The notes under the pieces are model-generated. The model was given only the letters and a program-made list of their open reading frames with translations, ran no database searches and was not told where the DNA came from. Below are positions 1 through 6,463 of a stretch of 6,522 nt of DNA, in pieces. Where the stretch lies: positions 1 to 6,522 of the forward strand of contig JAHCKJ010000125.1 in assembly GCA_026125835.1 (NCBI GenBank), given 5' to 3'. A program made the position numbers and the translations under genes. How positions within the stretch are numbered: position 1 is the first letter of the stretch; each line of letters begins with the position of its first letter. This DNA is from Sphingopyxis sp. GTDB taxonomy: Bacteria > Pseudomonadota > Alphaproteobacteria > Sphingomonadales > Sphingomonadaceae.

Positions 1-1833
1 ATCCCAGAACTGGGTCTTGAGGCCGACTTCGAAGTGATGGACCGATTCCGGCTTCACCGTGCTCGCCGAGAGATCGGGCACGTTGGCCGCGGTGAGCGGC
101 AGGCCGTTCTGGTTGATGCCGACGGTCTTGAAGCTCTTCGCATAGGTGGCGTAGCCGAGGATGCCGGGCGCGAACTTGTAGTTCACGTTCAGATCATAGC
201 TGAAATTCCAGTCGCTGACCGACGGCTCGGTCAGCTGTGGCTGATAGACCCCGCATTGTGCGGTCAGCACCGCATTGCCCGCGGTCGCCGAAGGCGCGCA
301 ACTGGCAATCACCTGTCCCGCACCCGTGGTCACCACGCGCTGGTAAAAGCCTTCTTTTTTGTCATAATTGATGCGGATGCCCGGCTGGATGGTCAGTTCG
401 GGGGTCAGCTTGTAGCTGAGCTGGCCGTAGAAAGCGGCGCTGTCGGCCTTCAGGAACTGCGTGTTGGACGCGGTCAGGCCGTTCAGCACCTCGGGCCGGT
501 TATAGACATTGTTCGGATCGGTCGATGGCGCGAGGCTGTAACGCGTCGCGTCGATGCCTTGCTGCTCGGTCCCCTGCGTATCGATCCGCTGCCGGAAGGC
601 GAACAGACCGGCGACGAAATCGATCGTGTCGCCTTCGTAATTGTAACGAAACTCCTGGCTGTACTGGTCCTGCTGCGACGGGTTCTGCGAGCGCGAGACC
701 ACCGACGCGCCGGTGAAGTCGCGGTCGTTCTCGGGCTTCCAGTCCCAGAAGCGCCATGCGGTGATCGAGGTCAAGGTGCCCGGCCCGACATCCCATTTGA
801 CGCGCAGCGATGCGCCGCCAATCTTGTTGCCGGCACTCAGGCTGGCATCGATGTCGGTCAGCCGGTCGTACACATTGCGGCTGGGGACGATGTAATTGTA
901 GCCGGGGTTGGCCGCCTGGAGCCGCGCGATGACCGCGTCATATTGGCGGTTCAGCGCGCGCTGCGTCGTGCCGACGCGCACGAAGGCGGTGCCGCAGCAT
1001 TCGGGGTTCTGCGTACTGAAATCGCCCGCCAGCGTGATGCTCAGATCCTCATTGGGCCGGAACAACAACTGTCCACGCAAACCCAGATTGTCCTGTTCGT
1101 TGATCCAGCGATCGGTGCGCGTGTTGAACAAGGTGCCGCGCCGGCTGGTCGCGGCGATCGCGATGCGCGCGGCGATCTTGTCGGTCAGCGGCCCCGACAC
1201 GGCGGCTTTCGCCTGCCGGTAGTTGAGATTGCCGACGCTGACTTCGGCGCGCCCCTCGAAATCGAAGGTCGGCTGGTTGGTGGTGATGTTGATCGCGCCC
1301 GCGGTGGTGTTCTTGCCATAGAGCGTCCCCTGCGGCCCGCGCAGCACCTCGACCTGCTCGACGTCGAGAAAGTCGAAGGTCGCGGCGGCAACGCGCGAAT
1401 TATAGACGTCGTCGACATAAATGCCGACGCCCTGTTCGAACCCGTCGCTGGTCAGGCCGTACGGCACGCCGATGCCGCGGATATTGACCGATGTGTTGCG
1501 CGGGTTCGTCGTATAGACCTGAATCGTCGGGGCGAGTTGTTGCAGCTTTACGACGTTGAAGTTGCCCGTCGCTTCGATCGAATCGCCGCGGATGACCGAA
1601 ATCGCGACCGGCACCTCTTGCGCGGTTTCCTGGCGGCGGCGCGCGGTGACGATGATGATGTCGCCGCGGCTGATGTTATCGTCGACCTGCGGTGCGGCGA
1701 CGTCGGGGTCCGATGGCGCGACCGTCGCCGGCTCGGCCGCCGCGGCGGGATCGGCCGCGATCGCGAGTATCAGACCGAGGGCAAAGGGCGTGGGCCGCAC
1801 GGATCGGCGGCCGAAAAAATTTCGAGCAGTCAT
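1..1833 (-). CDS. TonB-dependent outer-membrane receptor (C-terminus cut by window edge)
   Basis: This is the first 611 residues of a TonB-dependent receptor, read leftward with no stop to the window edge. Such proteins are gated outer-membrane channels that import scarce nutrients using energy passed from TonB-ExbB-ExbD. Residues 1 to about 33 look like a signal peptide: basic N-terminus, hydrophobic FALGLILAIA, then an Ala-rich cleavage region. A TonB-box-like stretch, GDIIIVTARRR, lies at about 57-67. The plug domain spans about 70-190 and includes VNIRGIG (116-122), the VGIYVDDVY segment (136-144) and the hallmark VEVLRGPQGTLYGKNTTAGA (161-180). From about 195 on there are alternating barrel-strand patterns. 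Family members are usually about 700-850 residues, so the last part of the barrel, with the terminal aromatic residue, lies outside. The ATG at 1833 follows an AGGAA ribosome site about seven bases upstream. The gene sits 96 bp after the DUF2292 gene, probably in the same transcript. Substrate is unknown from sequence; a sulfur source is suggested only by that neighbour. Confidence 0.95.
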   Translation of the reverse strand, partial: MTARNFFGRRSVRPTPFALGLILAIAADPAAAAEPATVAPSDPDVAAPQVDDNISRGDIIIVTARRRQETAQEVPVAISVIRGDSIEATGNFNVVKLQQLAPTIQVYTTNPRNTSVNIRGIGVPYGLTSDGFEQGVGIYVDDVYNSRVAAATFDFLDVEQVEVLRGPQGTLYGKNTTAGAINITTNQPTFDFEGRAEVSVGNLNYRQAKAAVSGPLTDKIAARIAIAATSRRGTLFNTRTDRWINEQDNLGLRGQLLFRPNEDLSITLAGDFSTQNPECCGTAFVRVGTTQRALNRQYDAVIARLQAANPGYNYIVPSRNVYDRLTDIDASLSAGNKIGGASLRVKWDVGPGTLTSITAWRFWDWKPENDRDFTGASVVSRSQNPSQQDQYSQEFRYNYEGDTIDFVAGLFAFRQRIDTQGTEQQGIDATRYSLAPSTDPNNVYNRPEVLNGLTASNTQFLKADSAAFYGQLSYKLTPELTIQPGIRINYDKKEGFYQRVVTTGAGQVIASCAPSATAGNAVLTAQCGVYQPQLTEPSVSDWNFSYDLNVNYKFAPGILGYATYAKSFKTVGINQNGLPLTAANVPDLSASTVKPESVHHFEVGLKTQFWD

Positions 1834-1862
1834 GGCAATTTCCTGTTGCAAAGAAATTGCCA
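1833..1862 (-). promoter_or_regulatory. Perfect inverted repeat at the receptor start codon
   Basis: Arms TGGCAATTTC (1833-1842) and GAAATTGCCA (1853-1862) are perfect reverse complements separated by 10 bases. In the leftward mRNA the 3' arm ends on the A of the receptor AUG, and the AGGAA ribosome site straddles the loop and the base of this arm. Folded, the hairpin would occlude ribosome entry. As DNA, it could instead be an operator for a dimeric regulator. The repeat itself is seen directly; either role is inference. Confidence 0.5.
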
Positions 1863-1929
1863 CATCCGGTGGTCCGGTCTGCGGCAAGTCGAGGGGAGAG
1901 TCCCTCTTGGGAGCGGCTAAGCTTGCTGA
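1863..1929 (-). other. Leader between the DUF2292 gene and the receptor gene
   Basis: This is non-coding sequence between the DUF2292 stop and the start-codon inverted repeat. On the leftward strand it contains two short potential stems: GAGGG/CCCTC (1891-1906, 6-base loop) and CCGG/CCGG (1866-1877, 4-base loop). Neither is followed by a T run, so neither looks like an intrinsic terminator. No convincing -35/-10 pair is seen, which favours read-through from the promoter upstream of the DUF2292 gene. I recognise no known riboswitch class here. Confidence 0.35.
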
Positions 1930-2100
1930 TCAGTTGGGGTAGCGGTGCCGTTCGGTGACATCGACCTGCACCAGCTTTCCTTCATGGACGGTAAGCTGGA
2001 TCGCGCCGAAGCGCAGTTTTTCAAGCGCATCGAGCACCGTCTGGACGGCGCGCGAGGGCGGGGCCGGGTCGCCAGCTTTCTGGTTGGACGAAGTGGTCAC
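1930..2100 (-). CDS. YezD/OscA-like small protein, DUF2292 family
   Basis: This is a 56-residue protein starting MTTSSNQKAG. Its C-terminal two thirds, about residues 20-52 (VLDALEKLRFGAIQLTVHEG, then KLVQVDVTER), match the DUF2292 pattern as I recall it: a helix ending in LRFG, then two beta strands with a V.V.QI/V.KTE-like end. Bacillus YezD and Pseudomonas OscA are members of similar size (about 55-60 residues). OscA is reported to be needed for organosulfur use and for chromate resistance under sulfur starvation; the biochemical function is not known. No signal peptide or membrane segment is seen. The GTG at 2100 is chosen because AAAGGA lies five to six bases upstream. An in-frame ATG at 2145 would give 71 residues but lies upstream of the predicted -10 and has no ribosome site. 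The gene precedes the TonB-dependent receptor by 96 bp on the same strand, so the two are probably one operon. Confidence 0.82.
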   Translation of the reverse strand: MTTSSNQKAGDPAPPSRAVQTVLDALEKLRFGAIQLTVHEGKLVQVDVTERHRYPN

Positions 2101-2133
2101 GATTTTCCTTTCCCTGATGCGATTCGCCCCCGA

Positions 2134-2161
2134 AACATATGCCAAGCATTTTGGTTGACAA
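2134..2161 (-). promoter_or_regulatory. Sigma70-like promoter for the DUF2292-receptor unit
   Basis: Reading leftward, TTGTCA (2161-2156; five of six matches to TTGACA) is followed after 16 bases by TATGTT (2139-2134; four of six matches to TATAAT). Transcription would begin near 2127, leaving a leader of about 27 bases before the GTG at 2100, which carries AAAGGA. The spacer contains the dyad ATGC-caa-GCAT (2139-2149), a possible operator overlapping the edge of the -10. These are sequence matches only; alphaproteobacterial promoters often diverge from the E. coli consensus. Confidence 0.45.
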
Positions 2162-2292
2162 TGATTGATTTGCTTTCTGCGCCGAAAGGTTCGGTTCGTG
2201 CGGCCAAGTGCATCCGGATGACTCCTCGGTTCGCCGCGATGTGAATCGCAAGGGATTGCGCGCGAGTCCCAGTGCTGGCAAAGGCAGCCTCA
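2162..2292. other. Divergent intergenic region upstream of the flavin oxidoreductase
   Basis: This stretch separates the leftward DUF2292-receptor unit from the rightward oxidoreductase. A plus-strand TTGACA at 2155-2160 lies almost on top of the minus-strand -35 box, but no acceptable -10 follows at 16-18 bases, so the rightward promoter is not resolved. Small dyads are present, CCGAA-agg-TTCGG (2182-2194) and a GCGA/TCGC pair near 2238-2250, with no recognised identity. No small gene is convincing here. Confidence 0.3.
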
Positions 2293-3297
2293 ATGAGCAA
2301 AATGAACGAACTGATGGCGCGCGGGACCGACCTGCTCGGCAGCGATTATGCCATCCTCTGCGGCGCGATGAGCTGGGTTTCCGAACGCCATCTGGTCAGC
2401 GCGATCAGCAACGCGGGCGGGTTCGGGGTGATCGCGTGCGGCGCGATGACGCCCGACCTGCTCGACACCGAAATCGCCGCGACCAAGGCGCTGACAACGC
2501 GGAACTTCGGCGTCAACCTGATCACCATGCACCCGCAATTGTTCGACCTGATCGATGTTTGCGCCCAACATGGCGTCGGCCATGTCGTGCTGGCGGGCGG
2601 GCTGCCGCCCAAGGACAGCCTGGAAGCGATCAAGGCGTCGGGCGCCAAGGTCATCTGCTTTGCGCCGACATTGGCGCTCTCCAAAAAGCTGGTCCGGTCG
2701 GGGGTCGACGCGCTGGTGATCGAGGGTATGGAGGCCGGCGGCCACATCGGTCCGGTGTCGACTAGCGTGCTGGCGCAGGAAATCCTGCCGGTGCTGGCGG
2801 GCGAGGTGCCGATCTTTGTTGCCGGGGGCATCGGCCGCGGCGAAGCGATCGCCGCCTATCTGGAAATGGGCGCGTCGGGCGTCCAGCTCGGCACCCGCTT
2901 TGTGTGCGCGACCGAGAGCATCGCCCATCCCAATTTCAAAAAGGCGTTTATGCGGGCATCGGCGCGCGAAGCGGTGGCCAGCGTCCAGATCGATGCGCGC
3001 CTGCCCGTCATTCCGGTCCGCGCGTTGAAAAACGCGGGGACCGAGGCTTTCACCGCCAAGCAGCGCGAGGTCGCGAACAAGCTGGACGCGGGCGAGGTCG
3101 ACATGATGGAAGCGCAGCTGGAGATCGAGCATTATTGGGCGGGCGCGCTGCGCCGCGCCGTCATCGACGGCGACGTCGAAAATGGTTCGTTAATGGCAGG
3201 GCAATCTGTCGGTATGGTATCCGAAGAAGAGAGCGCGGCCGCAATCGTCGCGTCTCTGGTGCAACAGGCCGAAGCCGCGTTGCACGCTCGGGGTTAA
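2293..3297 (+). CDS. FMN-dependent oxidoreductase of the nitronate monooxygenase / FabK family
   Basis: This is a 334-residue TIM-barrel flavoprotein of the 2-nitropropane dioxygenase family. The family includes nitronate monooxygenases (oxidative denitrification of alkyl nitronates), FabK-type enoyl-ACP reductases and NAD(P)H:quinone reductases. Visible motifs are ILCGAMSWVSE (21-31) and SNAGGFGVIACGAM (39-52) near the flavin site, EGMEAGGHIGP (144-154) with H151 at the catalytic His position, VAGGIGRGEA (176-185), and GASGVQLGTRFVCATES (193-209) that binds the FMN phosphate. SLMAGQSVGMV (299-309) is the family's C-terminal block. Length fits the family, and no signal peptide is present, so it is cytoplasmic. 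The ATG at 2293 is preferred: AAAGG sits eight bases upstream. An in-frame GTG at 2272 and an ATG at 2302 are alternatives. The fold and cofactor are firm. The exact reaction is not, because the family is often over-annotated as nitronate monooxygenase and the first motif differs from the classic PMxG form. A lipoprotein gene follows after 32 bp. Confidence 0.9.
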   Translation: MSKMNELMARGTDLLGSDYAILCGAMSWVSERHLVSAISNAGGFGVIACGAMTPDLLDTEIAATKALTTRNFGVNLITMHPQLFDLIDVCAQHGVGHVVLAGGLPPKDSLEAIKASGAKVICFAPTLALSKKLVRSGVDALVIEGMEAGGHIGPVSTSVLAQEILPVLAGEVPIFVAGGIGRGEAIAAYLEMGASGVQLGTRFVCATESIAHPNFKKAFMRASAREAVASVQIDARLPVIPVRALKNAGTEAFTAKQREVANKLDAGEVDMMEAQLEIEHYWAGALRRAVIDGDVENGSLMAGQSVGMVSEEESAAAIVASLVQQAEAALHARG

Positions 3298-3329
3298 CGC
3301 CGCATCGTGTCGCGGTTGGGGAGTGGAAC

Positions 3330-4079
3330 ATGAATATGTCGCGGAAAATCATCGTAGCGGTTTTGCTGGCGAGTGTTGCCGCTTGCACAAAAGCACCGCC
3401 CCCTCCTCCTCCCCCGCCGCCGCCGCCGCCGCCCGTCGTTGTCGTCATCCCGCCGCGGCCGTTGCCGCCCGGCAATGCGTCGCTGACCCAGATCCTCCCC
3501 GGGCGCGGCATCGATGGCCGGTTCGTGACCGCAAACAGCGGCGTGACCGGCGACCGCGCATTCTGGCAGCTCAAAATCGCCCTCAATGTCGCGGCGATCG
3601 GGTGCCGGGGGGCTGAAGAAGCCACCCTCGTGTCCGCTTATAACGGGATCATCAAAACCCATGCCCGCGTCATCCGGTCGACCGAGAAAACCGTTATCAC
3701 CGACCTTGGAAAAGCGAACAAGACCAACGGCATCAAGGAACGCGACCGGCTGTCGACGCAATTGTTCAACTATTTCGCGCAGCCGCCGGCGCAGCGGGCG
3801 TTCTGCGCTCGCGCCAACGAAGTCGCGCAGCTGGTGTCGTCCGCGCCGACGGCGCAGATTATCGAACAAGCCCCCCTGCATCTCGCGCGCCTCGACGAGC
3901 CGTTCCACGACTTTTACGAAGCCTATGCCCGCTATCAGGCCGACGTTGCAGACTGGGACGCGAAATATGCCCCGCCCCCGCCGATCATGAGCGCACCCCC
4001 CGCACCGGTGGGGCCGACGACCACGAGCGACAGCAGCGCCGTCGGACCACAAGCCCCGAACTCGCCGGCAGCTAACTGA
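3330..4079 (+). CDS. Hypothetical lipoprotein with polyproline linker
   Basis: This is a 249-residue protein that I do not recognise. The N-terminus MNMSRKIIVAVLLASVAAC is a lipoprotein signal: basic start, hydrophobic core and VAAC lipobox, with C19 the predicted lipidated residue. Position +2 is Thr, not Asp, so outer-membrane sorting is expected if Lol rules apply. Right after it come 13 consecutive prolines (23-35), VVVVI and another Pro-rich stretch, a likely extended tether. The body (about 50-213) is mostly helical in character. It carries C92 and C159, which could form a disulfide in the periplasm, and an aromatic-rich segment FHDFYEAYARYQADVADWD (192-210). A Pro/Ala/Ser-rich, low-complexity tail ends the protein. 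GGGGAG six bases before the ATG at 3330 supports that start; an ATG at 3336 is the alternative. It lies 32 bp after the oxidoreductase and 86 bp before ptsP. A cell-envelope role is likely, but its nature is unknown. Confidence 0.85.
   Translation: MNMSRKIIVAVLLASVAACTKAPPPPPPPPPPPPPVVVVIPPRPLPPGNASLTQILPGRGIDGRFVTANSGVTGDRAFWQLKIALNVAAIGCRGAEEATLVSAYNGIIKTHARVIRSTEKTVITDLGKANKTNGIKERDRLSTQLFNYFAQPPAQRAFCARANEVAQLVSSAPTAQIIEQAPLHLARLDEPFHDFYEAYARYQADVADWDAKYAPPPPIMSAPPAPVGPTTTSDSSAVGPQAPNSPAAN
3396..3434 (+). repeat. Polyproline tract with CCG triplet repeat
   Basis: Thirteen proline codons in a row lie inside the lipoprotein gene, six of them a perfect CCG tandem (3414-3431), the rest CCC and CCT. 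Polyproline of this length is known to stall ribosomes without elongation factor P. Slippage by whole triplets would alter linker length without breaking the frame. Confidence 0.9.
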
Positions 4080-4165
4080 CCGGACACGGGGCGACCACCG
4101 ATTGTTGACGGGCGGCGGCGCACGGGCAATGGCGTTCGGATGCGCCATCTGTTAGCAGGGTCGCA
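4080..4165 (+). other. Gap between the lipoprotein gene and ptsP
   Basis: This is 86 bp of non-coding sequence. It has a 6-bp inverted repeat, ATGGCG/CGCCAT (4129-4148, 8-base loop), without a T run, and a TTGACG (4105-4110) that has no acceptable -10 partner. Neither a terminator nor a promoter can be called, so read-through into ptsP remains possible. Confidence 0.3.
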
Positions 4166-6463
4166 ATGACCAACGCCCCTCCACCACCGACTTCCGCCGC
4201 GCAGTCGGCGCGCACCATCCTGACGCGGCTGCACGAAGTCATGGCATCGCGCGCCAACGCGCAAGGCAAGCTGAACCAGGTCGTCGGCATCATCGGCGAA
4301 TGCCTCGATAGCGAGGTTTGCTCGATCTATCTGCTCCGCGACGGCGCGCTCGAACTGTACGCAACGCGCGGGCTGAAGCAGGAGGCGGTGCATGTGACCC
4401 GTATGGGTCTTGGTGAGGGGCTGGTCGGCACGATCGCGCAGCAGATCGAGACGCTGAACCTCGACGAGGCCGCGGCGCACCCCGATTTTTCCTATCGCCC
4501 CGAAACCGGCGAGGAATTGTTCCACAGCTTTGCCGGGGTGCCGATCATCCGCCGCGAGCGCGCGGTCGGCGTCCTGTGCGTCCAGCACGCCGACCCGCGG
4601 CGCTACGCCGACATCGAGATCGAGACGCTGCAGACGGTCGCGATGGTGCTGTCCGAACTGATCGCCAACGCCGATCTGGTGGACACCGCGGCACGCATTG
4701 ACGCCGCCGCCGCCGACCAGTCGGCGCAGCGGCTGGTCGGCCAAAAGCTGGTCGACGGCATGGGCGCGGGGGTGGCCGTGTTCCACCAGCCGCGCATCAC
4801 CATCGAACATACGGTCGCCGACGATACCGAGGCAGAGCGCCACCGCGTCTATGCGGCGTTCGACAAGATGCGCGAACAGATCGACCGCATGGCGAGCCAG
4901 GCCGATTTCGGGGTCGGCGGCGAACATGAAGAGGTCATCGAGACCTACAAGATGTTCGCCTATGACGAAGGCTGGTCGCGGCGGATCAACGAGGCGATCG
5001 ACAGCGGCCTGACCGCCGAGGCAGCGATCGAACGCGTCCAGCAGCGCACCCGGATGCGGATGCGCCAGATCGACGATCCGCTGCTGCGCGACCGGATGCA
5101 CGATCTGGAGGATCTGTCGAACCGCCTGATCCGCATCGTGTCGGGACAGATGGGGACGGCCGCGCAAATGGGGCTGCGGCAGGATTCGATCCTGATCGCG
5201 CGCAACCTGGGTCCCGCCGAGCTGCTGGAATATGATCGCCGCCGACTGAAGGGCGTGGTGCTCGAGGAAGGCTCGCTCACCGCGCATGTCATCATCGTGG
5301 CCCGCGCCATGGGGGTGCCGGTCATCGGCCGGGTCAGCGAGGTCCGTTCCTCGATCCGCGAAGGCGATCTCCTGCTCCTCGACGCCACCGCCGGCGCGGT
5401 GCATGTCCGCCCGACGCAGGCGGTGCAGGATGCGTTCGACGCCAAACTGGAGATTTCGCAGAAACGGCGCGCCAACCTGGCGTCGCTGCGCGACCTGCCG
5501 GCGGTGACCAAGGACGGCATCGCGATCGAGCTGATGATCAATGCCGGGCTGCGCGAGGATGTCGCGGCGCTCGACCTGACCGGAGCGCGCGGTATCGGGC
5601 TGTTCCGCACCGAATTCCAGTTTCTGGTGTCCGCCACCCTCCCCGCGCGCGAGCGCCAGCAGCGGCTGTACCGCGACGTGCTCGACGCCGCGGGCGATCG
5701 CCCCGTCATCTTTCGCACTGTCGACATCGGCGGTGACAAGGCGCTGCCATACATGAATGTGCGAGATGCAGCGCTCGAGGAAAATCCGGCGATGGGCTGG
5801 CGTGCGCTGCGCCTGGCGCTCGAACGCGAAGGCCTGCTCAAGGTCCAGGCGCGCGCGCTGATGGAGGCGGCGGCGGGGCGGACGCTGAATGTCATGTTCC
5901 CGATGGTGTCGGAACCCTGGGAATATGAGGCGGCGCGCGACCTGTTCGTCGCGCAGCGCGCCTGGCTGGCGCAGCATAACAAAAGGTTGCCGGTCGCCAT
6001 TCGCTATGGTGCGATGCTGGAGGTTCCGGGACTGCTCGAGACGCTCGACCTGATGCTGCCGCATCTCGACTTTCTGTCAGTGGGGACGAACGACCTGACC
6101 CAATTCCTGTTTGCCGCCGACCGCGCCCACCCGCGGCTCGCCGAGCGCTACGACTGGCTGTCGCCGACGGTCATGCGCTATCTGGCGCGCGTCGTGCGGA
6201 CGGTGGCGGGGACCAAGGTCGCGCTGGGCGTATGCGGCGAAATGGGCGGGCGCCCGCTCGAAGCCATGGCGCTGCTGGGGGTAGGCATCGAACGCCTGTC
6301 GATCACCCCCGCGGGCGTCGGCCCGGTCAAGGCGATGATCCGCTCGCTCGACCTCGGCGCGCTGCGCGCCGATATGCCGGCGATCCTGGCGCAGCCGTCA
6401 TCAAATCCCCGCGCCCAGTATCAGGTGTGGGCGGAGCGGCATCAGGTCGATTTGGGCGAGTGA
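4166..6463 (+). CDS. ptsP: Phosphoenolpyruvate-protein phosphotransferase PtsP (enzyme I Ntr)
   Basis: This 765-residue cytoplasmic enzyme I of the nitrogen PTS autophosphorylates from phosphoenolpyruvate and passes the phosphate to NPr, then EIIA-Ntr, a regulatory relay rather than a sugar transporter. An N-terminal GAF domain (about 16-172) is the sensor; in Caulobacter and Rhizobium relatives it responds to glutamine. The HPr-interacting/phosphohistidine region spans about 185-415, with the active His at 374 in GSLTAHVIIVAR. The PEP-binding barrel (about 435-750) holds FRTEF (R481), FRTVDIGGDK (R517), MNVRD (530-534), MLEVPG (E619), GTNDLTQF (N642, D643) and GVCGEMGG (C690), matching E. 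coli enzyme I R296, R332, E431, N454, D455 and C502. All key residues are present, and length matches PtsP (about 750). The ATG at 4166 has a CAGGG ribosome site about five bases upstream. In many alphaproteobacteria ptsP lies beside lysC and prfA; here the upstream neighbour is a lipoprotein gene. Confidence 0.97.
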   Translation: MTNAPPPPTSAAQSARTILTRLHEVMASRANAQGKLNQVVGIIGECLDSEVCSIYLLRDGALELYATRGLKQEAVHVTRMGLGEGLVGTIAQQIETLNLDEAAAHPDFSYRPETGEELFHSFAGVPIIRRERAVGVLCVQHADPRRYADIEIETLQTVAMVLSELIANADLVDTAARIDAAAADQSAQRLVGQKLVDGMGAGVAVFHQPRITIEHTVADDTEAERHRVYAAFDKMREQIDRMASQADFGVGGEHEEVIETYKMFAYDEGWSRRINEAIDSGLTAEAAIERVQQRTRMRMRQIDDPLLRDRMHDLEDLSNRLIRIVSGQMGTAAQMGLRQDSILIARNLGPAELLEYDRRRLKGVVLEEGSLTAHVIIVARAMGVPVIGRVSEVRSSIREGDLLLLDATAGAVHVRPTQAVQDAFDAKLEISQKRRANLASLRDLPAVTKDGIAIELMINAGLREDVAALDLTGARGIGLFRTEFQFLVSATLPARERQQRLYRDVLDAAGDRPVIFRTVDIGGDKALPYMNVRDAALEENPAMGWRALRLALEREGLLKVQARALMEAAAGRTLNVMFPMVSEPWEYEAARDLFVAQRAWLAQHNKRLPVAIRYGAMLEVPGLLETLDLMLPHLDFLSVGTNDLTQFLFAADRAHPRLAERYDWLSPTVMRYLARVVRTVAGTKVALGVCGEMGGRPLEAMALLGVGIERLSITPAGVGPVKAMIRSLDLGALRADMPAILAQPSSNPRAQYQVWAERHQVDLGE

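Noticed and set aside
34..1920. 628-residue open frame on the plus strand
   Set aside because: It is antisense to the TonB-dependent receptor, whose minus-strand translation shows clear signal peptide, plug and barrel motifs. The plus-strand product is Arg/Asp/Gly-rich with no recognisable domain; long antisense frames are common in GC-rich DNA.
1945..2244. 99-residue plus-strand frame over the DUF2292 gene
   Set aside because: It overlaps a small gene on the other strand with recognisable family features and a good ribosome site, and it has no support of its own.
2290..3132. 280-residue open frame on the minus strand
   Set aside because: It mirrors the flavin oxidoreductase gene on the opposite strand, and no family motif is visible.
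2904..3329. N-terminal extension of the lipoprotein frame back to 2904
   Set aside because: The extra residues overlap the oxidoreductase gene and are Arg-rich. The lipoprotein signal peptide and ribosome site place the true start at 3330.
4105..4133. TTGACG as a -35 box for ptsP
   Set aside because: No -10-like hexamer lies 16-18 bases downstream; the spacing region is GC-rich.
3935..6064. 709-residue open frame on the minus strand
   Set aside because: It is antisense to ptsP, which has every catalytic motif of enzyme I. The minus-strand translation is His/Arg/Gln-rich and low in recognisable structure.
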